A stretch of 64,000 bases of DNA from Deinococcus yavapaiensis KR-236. GTDB lineage: Bacteria > Deinococcota > Deinococci > Deinococcales > Deinococcaceae. The DNA lies in NCBI RefSeq assembly GCF_003217515.1, contig NZ_QJSX01000013.1:1-64000 (forward strand), in the 5' to 3' direction. Below are positions 18,693 to 28,151 of the stretch, one piece after another. Both the position numbers and the translations under genes were made by a program. Within the stretch, counting starts at the first letter, position 1; every line of letters begins with the position of its first letter. The notes beneath the pieces are model-generated. The model searched no databases. It saw only the letters and a list, made by a program, of their open reading frames with translations, and was not told where the DNA came from.

Positions 18693-19466
18693 TCAATTCA
18701 ACTCCAGTTTCAGGACGTACGGGAAGTTGGTGTTCGACGAGGACGAGTCGACGATGAAGTACACGCGCTGCGTGCTTGCCGTGGTGTTGGTGTACCCGCG
18801 GTTGGCTTCGCCGATGTACGTGCCGTCGCCGTGGCGCACGTCACCGGAGTACCACGTGTCGTAGAAAGGATCGGCGTTGGTGGGCGTGGCGGACGCGCGC
18901 AAGGTGAATTGGTACGAGCGACCTGCGGGAATGTCGGCGTAGTAGTAGTCGACGTCGTCGTACGTCGAGTTGTACCCGATGGCCGGCGCGTCGACCGTGA
19001 GGGGTTTGGCGAAGCCGTAGCCGTTGTTGGGTTCTTGTTCGTTCGAGAGCGGCCGAATGGCGATCCACACGCTGTCGGTTTTCGTGCCTCCGCTGCCCGT
19101 GACGACCGCGCTGAGCTGTACGATGCCGGGTTGCAACGCGGTCACGGTCACGCCAGTTCCTTGCGGATTGTCGAAACGTACGGCACTGTTGTTGCTGCTG
19201 CGCCAATCCGGGGTGCAGTTCAGGGTTTGCCGGTCCATGTCGTTGTCGTACCAACTGGAGGTGTACGCGATGGTCGTGCCGCCGCCGACATTTAAGTAAC
19301 TGTTTGCAATGCGGACATCTTGGTCGAAGCCGTCGCGTGTGTCGTTGAAGTTGGCGCACGGCCCGCTGAGGGTAAAGCGATTTCCAATGGATTCCAGCGG
19401 ATTACTGCCACACGCGGACAAGAGCAGGTTCAGGCCGACCAGCATGACAGGCAGAAGCTTCCTCAT
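18693..19466 (-). CDS. PPC-domain-like lipoprotein
   Basis: A 257-residue lipoprotein (MRKLLPVMLVGLNLLLSAC, Cys19). The first half contains an Ig-like stretch (VTVTALQPGIVQLSAVVTG). The second half starts EQEPNNGYGFAKPLTVDAP, the typical opening of a bacterial pre-peptidase C-terminal (PPC) domain, followed by VDYYYADIPAGRSYQFTLRA. PPC domains are beta-sandwiches in secreted proteins. It is the first gene of the minus-strand operon that continues with the FlgT-like protein one base away. It is divergent from the CsgG-like gene, with 81 bases between starts. Confidence 0.8.
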   Translation of the reverse strand: MRKLLPVMLVGLNLLLSACGSNPLESIGNRFTLSGPCANFNDTRDGFDQDVRIANSYLNVGGGTTIAYTSSWYDNDMDRQTLNCTPDWRSSNNSAVRFDNPQGTGVTVTALQPGIVQLSAVVTGSGGTKTDSVWIAIRPLSNEQEPNNGYGFAKPLTVDAPAIGYNSTYDDVDYYYADIPAGRSYQFTLRASATPTNADPFYDTWYSGDVRHGDGTYIGEANRGYTNTTASTQRVYFIVDSSSSNTNFPYVLKLELN

Positions 19467-19547
19467 AACTCATTGCTAACACAGTCTTTTCATGTGTTTT
19501 GCTCAAATGCCCGGCGCGCCCTGGGAGTCGTGCGGTATACGATAAGT

Positions 19548-20156
19548 ATGGTCGCTTCACACTCTGCTCGGCTGTTCCGCTTCGCTTCGCTCGTCGCTCT
19601 TCCCGTCGCGTTGAGCAGTTGCACGCTCGGCATGCGCGACCCGATTCCTGCGTTCACGGGAACGGCGCGCAGCATGATCGTGCTAGACATGGAAAGCGCG
19701 AATGACAGCGCGAGCCGCGTCTTTCAGCAAGCGGCGCTGGGCAACGAAGCCTTCCGGTCGCGATTCAAAGTCATCGATCGCGAAACGCTCAAGGTGCTGC
19801 TCAACGATCAAAAGCTCGCAGCCGTCGGGCTGCTCAACGCCGCGAGCGTCGCGGCACTCGGTAAGCAGACAGGCGCAAGCTTGATCCTCAAAAGCAACTT
19901 GAACTTGCTGGATGCACGCAGCAACTCGGGCGGTTCGGCGAAGTACGGGTATTACACGTACTACACGTCGCAAGCGGAAGTCAGCGTGAGCGTCGTCGAC
20001 GTGGAAACCGGGGAAGTCGTCGTCACGGCAACCGGGCGCGGCAGCGGCTACGACTCGAAATCGTCCGGGGACGCGCTGCGCATGCAAGCCTTCCGTGAAG
20101 CAGCGGAGAGCGCCATCGACAACCTTGTGCGCGCGTACGTGAAGCGCGTGAGTTGA
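19548..20156 (+). CDS. CsgG/LpoB-like lipoprotein
   Basis: A 202-residue lipoprotein. The ATG at 19548 begins a lipoprotein signal (LVALPVALSSC, Cys25); upstream in-frame starts belong to the promoter and the divergent gene. The mature part has the CsgG/LpoB-type pattern: an early VLDMES, FKVIDRETLKVLLNDQKLAA, then GKQTGASLILKSNLNLL, SVSVVDVETGEVVVTATGRG and a final helix. CsgG family members assemble into outer-membrane secretion rings or regulate peptidoglycan synthases. No ribosome-binding site is obvious, and TATACGAT lies 12 bases upstream, so the mRNA may be leaderless. It pairs divergently with the FlgT-like operon, suggesting a common complex. Confidence 0.75.
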   Translation: MVASHSARLFRFASLVALPVALSSCTLGMRDPIPAFTGTARSMIVLDMESANDSASRVFQQAALGNEAFRSRFKVIDRETLKVLLNDQKLAAVGLLNAASVAALGKQTGASLILKSNLNLLDARSNSGGSAKYGYYTYYTSQAEVSVSVVDVETGEVVVTATGRGSGYDSKSSGDALRMQAFREAAESAIDNLVRAYVKRVS

Positions 20157-20560
20157 CGCGCGTCGCTGATGCGCGCCGTCCTCGCTCTTCTCGCAGGGTC
20201 GACGTGACGACGAGGTTCGCAAGCGCGGTAAGTACGCGGCGCGCTCCGAAGCAGGAAGGCGCTGCGAGGAGGGCGCTTTCCTGTCGCGTTTGGCCGCGCA
20301 CCTGATCAAAAGGCCGCGAGGTTTCAATGTTGTCGTTGAAGTGCACCTGCATGCCTCGTGACACGGAGACGAGCGCGTCATCGCCCGTAAAAGCGCTTTC
20401 AGTGTGAGTCACTCTCGTGGTGGCAAGCTGGTCGTCTTGCAAGTGGGCTCGCGGCGTGCTTCTAAGGAGGCACGGCAAAAGTCGGCTTGATGGTTCGACC
20501 AGGCCCATTGACTGAGGGCAATCTGAGCTTCTTGTAAAGCTTTCGTAAAAGGAGTTTGTC
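20157..20560. other. intergenic stretch, no gene seen
   Basis: About 400 bases between two plus-strand genes, with no coding frame of convincing composition. An AAAAGGAG ribosome-binding site lies at its end, serving the TTG start at 20561. Confidence 0.5.
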
Positions 20561-22138
20561 TTGCTGCGCTACCTTATCGCATCAGCTGCCCTTCTCGCCG
20601 TTGCATCCTCCCTTGCCTGTCCGGTCAAGGCAGGTACCATGGCTCGCTTCGTCGTTCCCAAAATCGTCACCGGGTTCACCCCGGTGTGCGACGCTCGCTA
20701 TACCACCCTCAAAAACAACCTCTCGAGCAGTAAATTCAGTAAGTTCAAGATTCGTTGGATCGAGGCGTACACCTCCAAGTCGTCCGACCACGCGACCGGA
20801 CGCCGCGAGTTCCTCACCTCTATCGCGCGGCCCGAGTACGGCTACCGCCGCAACGGATTTATCGGCGTGTACGCCAACACGCGCGCTGAAGTTCATTTCA
20901 GCTTCGTTACGGATCGTCGCTTGTGGCTCATCGAAGTTCGAGACTCCAAAGCGAAGACTGTCACTACCGTCCTGATCGGCGGGGAGACGATGGTGTTAAG
21001 GGAGCCTCCCCCGAACTACCCAGGGGATGACATGGATTACATGTCGTTGATGCGAGATTCCAAAGCGCTTCAAGAAGCCGTCGGCTTGGCCTTCAAGATT
21101 CCCATGGGCGAACGGGTGTACTACTTGAGCCCTGCTTTTCATGGAGGCATCGGCGATAACGGTGAGGACGAAGACGTAGCTGAAGAAATGACGAACAGAG
21201 CGTGGCCCCAGTCCAACACGACCATGAATCCCGGTTTGATGCCGTTCGGAGACATGGGAGAGCTTGGTCGTAGCGCGTTCTGCAAGGAGTTCTCCTGCGC
21301 CTCGTGGGTCAAAATAAAAGCGACCACTCTACGGCTCGTGGCGCCCGGCCATCGCGTCATGCTCGAGATGACGTTGGACGAGTCATTTGCCAACGGTGGA
21401 CTGCGCGAAGCGACCATCGAGTTCCCGGCTAAAGGACGAACGGCAAACGAAACCAAGATGATCAGGGCATACGCAGCAGCACTGTTCGGCAAAGAAGGTC
21501 TGTCCAAAATCGATCACTGCTTGAATCGAGTTGAAACATTCAAGGCGACTGGGCCGGGAGCGCCCTACATGCATTACGTCTACAGCTTCGATTACGTCGC
21601 TCGTCTGCGATTCAACTGCTATAACGACGACGGCCAAGGTCTCATCGACGTTGTGTACGATCCTCCCGAAGACGACGTGGGGTATAAGCTCGACCACCCG
21701 ACGCCTCCAAAGTCGGCTGGGCAGCAGCAACGGGAACAAGAGTTCGCACGCTTTACGAAAGCAATGGAGGCAGCGTACGCTCGAAAACTCACGTCCTCGG
21801 AACGGCTACTGGGAACACGCTTGTTCTGTAAGGAATCGCCAGGGTCGGGGCTGCCCTTCTGCTTGTCGGCCATTGTTTCGTCCTCGATCGGCATGGATGG
21901 AACAGCGTATACAACCGTGGAATTGCTGTACCCGAATCTCGTTCCTCTGTTCACCCAGTACGGCGGATTAGCTCAAGCAGTTCAAGCCGGAGCAGCGCTG
22001 CCGAAAGGCACGAACTACTGCTTGCTCAGCTTGCCCACGCGCTTTAAGCCGGAAAACGTTTTCGTGTACTTCTTGGACAAGCGATGGTCGATATCGATCG
22101 GTACCAGGATTTCCGATAGCCAAGTACGTTGCCCTTAA
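20561..22138 (+). CDS. secreted protein paralogous to the one at 1.7-3.7 kb
   Basis: A 525-residue exported protein that starts at TTG with AAAAGGAG seven bases upstream. The signal peptide is MLRYLIASAALLAVASSLA, and the mature start is CPVKAGTMARFVVPKIV followed by GFTPVC, the same block as in the minus-strand gene ending at 1704. Later shared patterns include RWIEAYT, GRSAFCKEFSC and a C-terminal region with LLSLPTRFKPENVFVYF. Conserved Cys residues suggest disulfides. This copy is about 140 residues shorter than its paralogue. No enzymatic motif is visible and the family is unknown to me. Confidence 0.8.
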   Translation: MLRYLIASAALLAVASSLACPVKAGTMARFVVPKIVTGFTPVCDARYTTLKNNLSSSKFSKFKIRWIEAYTSKSSDHATGRREFLTSIARPEYGYRRNGFIGVYANTRAEVHFSFVTDRRLWLIEVRDSKAKTVTTVLIGGETMVLREPPPNYPGDDMDYMSLMRDSKALQEAVGLAFKIPMGERVYYLSPAFHGGIGDNGEDEDVAEEMTNRAWPQSNTTMNPGLMPFGDMGELGRSAFCKEFSCASWVKIKATTLRLVAPGHRVMLEMTLDESFANGGLREATIEFPAKGRTANETKMIRAYAAALFGKEGLSKIDHCLNRVETFKATGPGAPYMHYVYSFDYVARLRFNCYNDDGQGLIDVVYDPPEDDVGYKLDHPTPPKSAGQQQREQEFARFTKAMEAAYARKLTSSERLLGTRLFCKESPGSGLPFCLSAIVSSSIGMDGTAYTTVELLYPNLVPLFTQYGGLAQAVQAGAALPKGTNYCLLSLPTRFKPENVFVYFLDKRWSISIGTRISDSQVRCP

Positions 22139-22677
22139 AGATCCTTAAGGCGACAAGCTTGAAAGTTGTTCGCATGTCTACCAAGGCGGTCATCGTTCGA
22201 AAAATTTCTTCGATAAGGAAAGGTTTGCTTGCATCCGAAGCGACCGACCAGCATTCAGGTCCCGCTGACGCCTTTTCAGTGCAGAATCGTTAGGGTGGTC
22301 TTTCTGCGACGTGCGATTCACTTCGTCGTTAATAGCGCAACTGCCGTTGACGTGACGGATTGCGCTGCCCATGACAGGCACGCTGTTCGAGTACTGGTGT
22401 ACTGCAGCGACACCATCTACGAAGTGCGCCGCACGTGCCTTCGCCATCGCTAATTGCAACGGCGCGCGACAATCGCAGGCAGTCATGCACTTCGTTCGCC
22501 CTTCAGCATGCCACGCAGAGTGAACGCTGCCGGAAACGCCGCGTTGGCAACGCGCGCTTGCCGATGCGTTCGAGCCGAGCGGGCACCACCGCAACAAGCC
22601 ACGTCGTACAGTCTTCTTCCATCGTGCGCAAGTGTGCGCGACGAGCCTCGCGCTCGCTGCTATCGTGACGGCACGGC
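22139..22677. other. intergenic stretch, no gene seen
   Basis: About 540 bases with no coding frame of protein-like composition. CCTTAA/TTAAGG just past the secreted-protein stop could form a weak hairpin. The promoter of the following helicase gene must lie here. Confidence 0.5.
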
Positions 22678-25600
22678 ATGCCCTACTTGAGTAAGAAAGC
22701 CATTTCGCTGTACCTGAAAAACGGGTGCGAGCGGCAGTTGAAACTGTACTTGTACCGCGACAAGGAACGCGCCGCCGTCGGCTTGCCGCCTCGTCAGGCC
22801 GCGCGCAGCGGCTTGCGGACCGTGGCGGACGTCGGCTTCGAATTTCAACGGCACGTGATCGACGAACTTCGCGCGGCGTTCGGTGCGCGCGTGCGGTCCG
22901 CGCCGCACCCCACGCAACCGGACCGCTTCTCGGCGTTGCCGTTGCGAGAAGTGTTGGACGACGCGCGCGCGTACCACGTGCTCGTCGAACCGCGGTTCGA
23001 CGTGCCGAGCGCGCTGCGGCGCACGTTGCAGTTGGACGACGCGCGGGACACCGTCGGAAACGCCTTGGCCTTCGCAGACGTGCAGCCGGACGTGCTGTTC
23101 GTGCTACCCGCGCGCTTCAGCACGACCGGGTTGAGCGCGGACGGGCGGTGCGTGCCAATCGACGCGCATGACACGCGTATGCAGCTGCGCGTGGTGGACG
23201 TCAAGTTGTCGAGCGAGCCGGGCGCGAATTACTTCGGAGAAGTCGTGTACTACACGCTGGCGCTCGCCGCGTGGCTGCACGAGCAGCGCTTGTCGCACCG
23301 CTTCGTCGTCGTACCTGACGGCGCGATCTGGCCGGGCTCGTACGAAGCGAGTCACCTCGCGGCGTTCGTGCGGACGCGTCCGCACGATGAAACGCCTGCG
23401 GCGTTGAGCGCGGCGCTCGACGCGCTCGAGCGAGACGTGGAACGCGTGGACTTCGCGGTGTACGCGCCGCGTTTGCTGCACGTGCTGCAACGGGACGTGC
23501 CGCGCGCCCTCGCCGCGCCGCTCGATGCGCTCGACACGCACGTGAATTACCGTTGCATGAGTTGCGAGTTCTTCGGGCACGCGTGGCGTGACCGAGCGGG
23601 ACAGCCGACGTGGCACGAACGGCATTGCGCGCCGCTCGCCGCCCGGCCGGGAAAGCGGCACCTCAGTCAAGTGTTCGGGTTGACGCGTGGCGCGGCGCGC
23701 GTGCTGCGCGACATCGGCGTGAGCACCGTCGAAGACCTTGCGGCGCTGCTCGACGACGACCCGGCGTTGAACGGGCACGCGTTGCTGCGCGCGCAACGAC
23801 ACGTGCTCACGGCGCGCGCGCGCAGTTTGACGCGCGGGGAAAGCGGGTTGATCGAGCACAGCGGCACGTCCGCGGCGCTGCCAAAGTTCGTGGAGCTCGA
23901 AGTGTTCTTGAACTTCGAGTACGACCCGAGCACCGCCGTGACGAGCACGTTCGCGTTTCGCGCGACGTGGACGGAACCCGTGGCGTTCGTGCGTTCGGAT
24001 GGCGTGACGCGAGCCGAGCCGTCGCGCGTCGCGAGGCGACGGCAGTGGGGAACGCGCGACGACGGCTTGCAAGTCTTCTTCGTGGAGCAGCGCGACTTGC
24101 ACGTGGAACGCGCGCGCTTCCTGGAGTTCGCTCGGGCGTTGCACGACCTGCTGCGGTGGGTACGCGGGGATGACGCGCAGCGCCGCGCGCGCACGCGCGG
24201 CGAGCAACCCAGTCGCTATCAAGTGTACGTGTGGGACGACGCGCAACTGCGGCACTTGTCGCGCCTCATCAGTCGGCATTTCGACGCGTTGATGGCCGAG
24301 CCGGACTTGCACGACCTCGCGTGGTTGTTTCCGAACGCGGAGGTGATGCGGCACGCGGACACCGCCACGCGCGCGAGTCCCATCACGGTCGTCGCGCATG
24401 CCGTGCACGCGCACGTGCGCGTGCCCGTCGCGCATCACTACACCCTCGCGGACGTCGCGCGGCATTACCACCCGAGTTTCGTGGAGACCGTCGCGAGCGT
24501 GCCGGCGTTGTTTCAAGATCCGCTCAGTCACCTCGTGCCGTCCGAGCGGTTGCATGAAGCGTGGGATGCCGACGCGCGGTACGACGAGCGGCGCGAGATG
24601 CTGCTGCGGACGAGCGCGCTCAAAGCGTACTTGTTGATGCTGCTCACGCGACGTTTGCGCGCGGACTTGCGTGATGTGCTCAGCGATCAAGCGGCGCCGT
24701 TCGTGAATGCTCGGCACGACGTGCTCAGCGGAGTGACGGACGACGCGCAGTTGTGGCATCACTACCAACGCTTGAACGCCGCGATGGCGGCGCTCGACGG
24801 CGAAGTGACGTACGCGCTCGCGCCGCACGAACGCGTCGCGCGCAACCGCAGCGCGCACCTCACGCGGCTGCTCGAACCGCACGAAGTGCCGTCGGCGTTG
24901 CTCGCCGTGAACGACCACCTCGGGTTGGCGTTGAAGGTCACGCCGGACATGCTGGTGTACGAACTCAGCGCGGAAAGTCGTGACGTGAACGTCCGCTCGG
25001 GCGACCTCAGCTTGCTGTTGTCGCCGCGCGCGGACAGCGTGTTCCTGCACCGCCGCGTGTCGACGCTGCCGGGCGCGCCGCGCGTCGCGAAACCGTGGCA
25101 GCTCAAGCTGCCTGTCGGGGAGGCGGGCGTCACGCAAGTGGAGTTGCTCGCCATCGACCGAGCGCAAGGCGTCGTGGTGTTGCGCGCGAGCGGCATCACG
25201 AACGTGCCATTCGATCCGCATCGTTGGCGCAGCGAAGGGTGGCTGGCGGACTTCACGCGTGACGTGATGCTCGATCGGTTTGACAAGGACTTCTTGAGCC
25301 GCAAGCTGCGCGTGACGTTGCAAGCGATCGGGCGTCCACGCGACGTGGACGCCAACGGCCTCGCCGCGCGCATGCTCGGCCCGGCGGCCGATCACAGCCT
25401 CGCCTTGCCGACCGCGCAGGTCGTGCCCGCAGCGGACTTCTTGTGGCGCGCGGGCGTCACGCACGAGCAACGCACGTTCGACGCGGCGCGCCTCGCTGAG
25501 GCGCGTGCGGAACTCGAACGGCAAGGCGTGCGCCTCAACGCGTCGCAGTGGGAAGCGTGGGAAGCGGCGTTGTCGCGGCGGTTGAGCGTCGTGTGGGGTC

Positions 25601-27066
25601 CGCCGGGCACGGGGAAAAGCCAGACGGTGTCGGCGGTCGTGCGAGGCGCGGCGATCCTCGCGCGCCTTTCCCGGCGGGGCTTACGGGTGCTCGTCACGGC
25701 GAACACGTATACGGCGGTTGACAACGTGCTGCAACGCGTGTGCAAGGACGTCGGAGACGACGCGAACGTCGCGTTTCGACGCGTGCAGAACGCGTCGCGT
25801 GACGCGCCGGAGGAGTTGCGAAAAGCGGTGTTCGCGCCCATCGCGTTGAACAACGTCACCTTGGATCGACGTGAGCCGAGCGCGGCGGCGAGCGCGCTGC
25901 TCGACGAGTTGGCCGCGCCGCCCCAGCAAGGCGTGCTGCTCGTCGGGATGCCCGCGCAGCAAGTGCATAACCTCGCGTACGCGGGGCTTGATACGCGCGA
26001 AGCGCGGCACGCGCTGCGGCCTTGGTTCGATTTGGTGGTCATCGATGAAGCCAGCCAGTTGGACGTCGCGACGAGCACGTTGGTGTTCACGAAACTCGCG
26101 CCGGGCGGAGCGGTCGTGCTCGCCGGGGATGATCGGCAGTTGCCGCCCATTCACGCGGCGGAGAAACCCGCGTTGATCGAAGCGCGCTTGGGCAGCGTGT
26201 ACGAATTCATGACGCGCGCGCACGACGTGCCGACCGTGAACTTGAACGTCAACTACCGTTCGAGTGACGCGATCGTGCGCTTGGGGCACCTCGCGGGGTA
26301 TGACGCGGCGTTGCGTGCGCATTCGCCGCGTTTGGCGTTGCACGTGCCGCGACCGATGCTGGAGCGCCCGGCGGACTGGCCGGAGGGCTTTGCGTGGACG
26401 CCCGCGTGGTCCACGCTGCTGCGCCCGGACTGGCCGGTGACGTGCGTGGTGTACGACGACGAGACGAGCGCGCAAGCCAACGCGTTCGAAGCGGACGCGA
26501 TCGCGGCGCTCGCGTTCGTGCTGCACCGCACGCTGGCGAGCGAACCGCTTGGGCGCGTGGACGCCGAGGGCCGTGAGCGTTCGCCCAGGGCGGATTTGTA
26601 CACGCCCGAACGCTTTTGGGAAGACGGCTTGGGAATCGTCACGCCGCACAAAGCGCAAGTCGCGAAGGTGTTCGACGCGTTGCAACGCGCCTTCCGCGGA
26701 CAGCGAACCGCGCGGGGCGCGCCACTGCCGCTGTCCGCGTTACGCTCGGCGGTGGACACGGTGGAGCGCTTTCAAGGGCAGGAGCGGGACGTGATCTTCG
26801 CGTCGTTCGGCGTGGGCGACCCGGACTTGATTCGTGCGGAAGACGCGTTTTTGTTCGATCTGCGGCGGTTCAACGTAATGGCGTCGCGGCCGCGCGTGAA
26901 ACTCGTGGTGTTCGTGACGCGTTCGCTGTTGTACCACCTCAGTGACGATCGGGATGTCGTGCGTGACAGCGCGTTGTTGAAAAGCGTCGTCGACGGGTAC
27001 TGCGATCAACACGAGTCGTTGCCCCTGCTGGGACGCACGGTGACCGTGCGGTACCGCCGATGGTAA
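22678..27066 (+). CDS. RecB-like nuclease fused to SF1 (Dna2/Upf1-type) helicase
   Basis: A 1,462-residue protein that probably unwinds and degrades nucleic acid. The first 320 residues resemble a RecB-family PD-(D/E)xK nuclease: VADVGFEFQRHVIDEL, then RVVDVKLSSEPG with an Asp and Lys as in motif III (near residues 173-180), and Cys residues in CMSCEF and RHC (about 293-316) that may bind a metal or FeS cluster. The C-terminal third is a superfamily 1B helicase: Walker A VVWGPPGTGKSQTVSAVV (about residue 975), DEASQLD with GDDRQLPPI (about 1122-1160), LNVNYRSSDAI and VERFQGQERDVIFAS (about 1362). A helix-hairpin-helix-like stretch lies between (RVLRDIGVSTVEDLAALL). TM0106-type and Dna2-like proteins share this order. 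A repair or defence role is inferred from context. Confidence 0.85.
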   Translation: MPYLSKKAISLYLKNGCERQLKLYLYRDKERAAVGLPPRQAARSGLRTVADVGFEFQRHVIDELRAAFGARVRSAPHPTQPDRFSALPLREVLDDARAYHVLVEPRFDVPSALRRTLQLDDARDTVGNALAFADVQPDVLFVLPARFSTTGLSADGRCVPIDAHDTRMQLRVVDVKLSSEPGANYFGEVVYYTLALAAWLHEQRLSHRFVVVPDGAIWPGSYEASHLAAFVRTRPHDETPAALSAALDALERDVERVDFAVYAPRLLHVLQRDVPRALAAPLDALDTHVNYRCMSCEFFGHAWRDRAGQPTWHERHCAPLAARPGKRHLSQVFGLTRGAARVLRDIGVSTVEDLAALLDDDPALNGHALLRAQRHVLTARARSLTRGESGLIEHSGTSAALPKFVELEVFLNFEYDPSTAVTSTFAFRATWTEPVAFVRSDGVTRAEPSRVARRRQWGTRDDGLQVFFVEQRDLHVERARFLEFARALHDLLRWVRGDDAQRRARTRGEQPSRYQVYVWDDAQLRHLSRLISRHFDALMAEPDLHDLAWLFPNAEVMRHADTATRASPITVVAHAVHAHVRVPVAHHYTLADVARHYHPSFVETVASVPALFQDPLSHLVPSERLHEAWDADARYDERREMLLRTSALKAYLLMLLTRRLRADLRDVLSDQAAPFVNARHDVLSGVTDDAQLWHHYQRLNAAMAALDGEVTYALAPHERVARNRSAHLTRLLEPHEVPSALLAVNDHLGLALKVTPDMLVYELSAESRDVNVRSGDLSLLLSPRADSVFLHRRVSTLPGAPRVAKPWQLKLPVGEAGVTQVELLAIDRAQGVVVLRASGITNVPFDPHRWRSEGWLADFTRDVMLDRFDKDFLSRKLRVTLQAIGRPRDVDANGLAARMLGPAADHSLALPTAQVVPAADFLWRAGVTHEQRTFDAARLAEARAELERQGVRLNASQWEAWEAALSRRLSVVWGPPGTGKSQTVSAVVRGAAILARLSRRGLRVLVTANTYTAVDNVLQRVCKDVGDDANVAFRRVQNASRDAPEELRKAVFAPIALNNVTLDRREPSAAASALLDELAAPPQQGVLLVGMPAQQVHNLAYAGLDTREARHALRPWFDLVVIDEASQLDVATSTLVFTKLAPGGAVVLAGDDRQLPPIHAAEKPALIEARLGSVYEFMTRAHDVPTVNLNVNYRSSDAIVRLGHLAGYDAALRAHSPRLALHVPRPMLERPADWPEGFAWTPAWSTLLRPDWPVTCVVYDDETSAQANAFEADAIAALAFVLHRTLASEPLGRVDAEGRERSPRADLYTPERFWEDGLGIVTPHKAQVAKVFDALQRAFRGQRTARGAPLPLSALRSAVDTVERFQGQERDVIFASFGVGDPDLIRAEDAFLFDLRRFNVMASRPRVKLVVFVTRSLLYHLSDDRDVVRDSALLKSVVDGYCDQHESLPLLGRTVTVRYRRW

Positions 27067-28151
27067 GGCGGCGCCTGGAACGTTCATCGACCGCTGCGCA
27101 ATGGGCGGACCGCGGGTGACGTTCCTTGCACAGGCGTGTGCGGCGGCTGACGCTTGTCCACAACTTCGATTCGCACACGCTCGGTCGACGTCCGGTGACC
27201 ACGCTGTGAGACGCGTTAGTCCCGTCACCCATGCCGTTCACGTATCGAAGAACGCGGCGCAGAAGCGCGTTCGAGCAGACGCGGAACGTGGTGCACGCGT
27301 TCATAAATCGTGGCGAGCAACGAATCGCTGCAGCGACGTGACTGCCTGTCGGCGCATCCCGAGTTCGCCACGCGGCCGCCTCGCGGCGCAGCGGCCACCA
27401 GCTGTGCGTGACGGTCTGACCGTCGTCGCAACCGCGCCGTCCGCAATATCAGCATGTGTGACGCGTCGACATGAAGGCGAAGCGCGTGCGAGTAGATGTC
27501 AACGCTCGCAGCCGCACCCGGGACGGACTGCTGCCTCGGCGAACCGAGTTGGACGTCGCAATCACCTCGAACAGAATGGGGCGTCGAGCGTACCTCACCT
27601 CGGCGTGCGAGAAGCACGGCGCCTCGTTTGTTCACGACGCGTAGGGACACGACGCCGACGGCGCGTGCTTCACGGCGCGGTTCGCGCGTTCGGTGCGAGC
27701 GTTCGAGGTCAGTTGAAAGGTGGCGGTCGTACACGTGTGGCGATCATTCACACGTTTGGTGATGGCGGGCCGAGCGCGATGATACGAAATGCGTGCTCGT
27801 CGCGCGTGCGCACTGCGGAGGACACGTTCGAATGTAGCAGGGCGATTCATGTCGACGGCGCTTGGTGGCGCGTCGGTGAGGGTCGCGTGCGTTGAAGGGT
27901 CGTTTCTCAAGCGTGGCGGACCCGCGGCGTGGAATTCACGTGCGTTTCGTGCATCGTCGATGTCGCCGTGAGGTGCGGGTCCGGCGGGAAGCGTCGACGC
28001 GGCGTCACTACTTGACGTCGTGTCGACGCATCTTGGGGGTGGGTTCGATGTGGTCGTTCGCTTGCGGTGAAGGCGTCTTCGCGCGTGTCGAGTGCGTTGA
28101 CGGTGTTGTTCGCGTGGGCATTTGTCAGAACGCTGCGAGACCCTTGATCTT
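27067..28151. other. gene-poor kilobase upstream of the vWA-tubulin operon
   Basis: No frame here has the codon bias or residue mix of the neighbouring genes; open frames are Arg/Ala/Ser-rich shadows. No tRNA, repeat array or strong terminator was recognised. A TATGAT at 28151-28156 overlaps the likely start of the vWA gene, and TTGTCA lies at 28122-28127, too far for a standard spacer. It could hold an RNA or long regulatory region, but nothing positive shows it. Confidence 0.45.

Noticed and set aside
23104..25524. Long open frame on the minus strand inside the RecB-like/SF1 helicase gene
   Set aside because: It is rich in Arg, Gln, His and Val and has no family motif, whereas the plus frame has clear helicase and nuclease motifs; high-GC DNA gives such antisense shadows.
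27101..27895. A 264-codon plus-strand frame upstream of the vWA gene
   Set aside because: Composition is Arg/Ser/Ala-rich without any motif, and no ribosome-binding site is evident.
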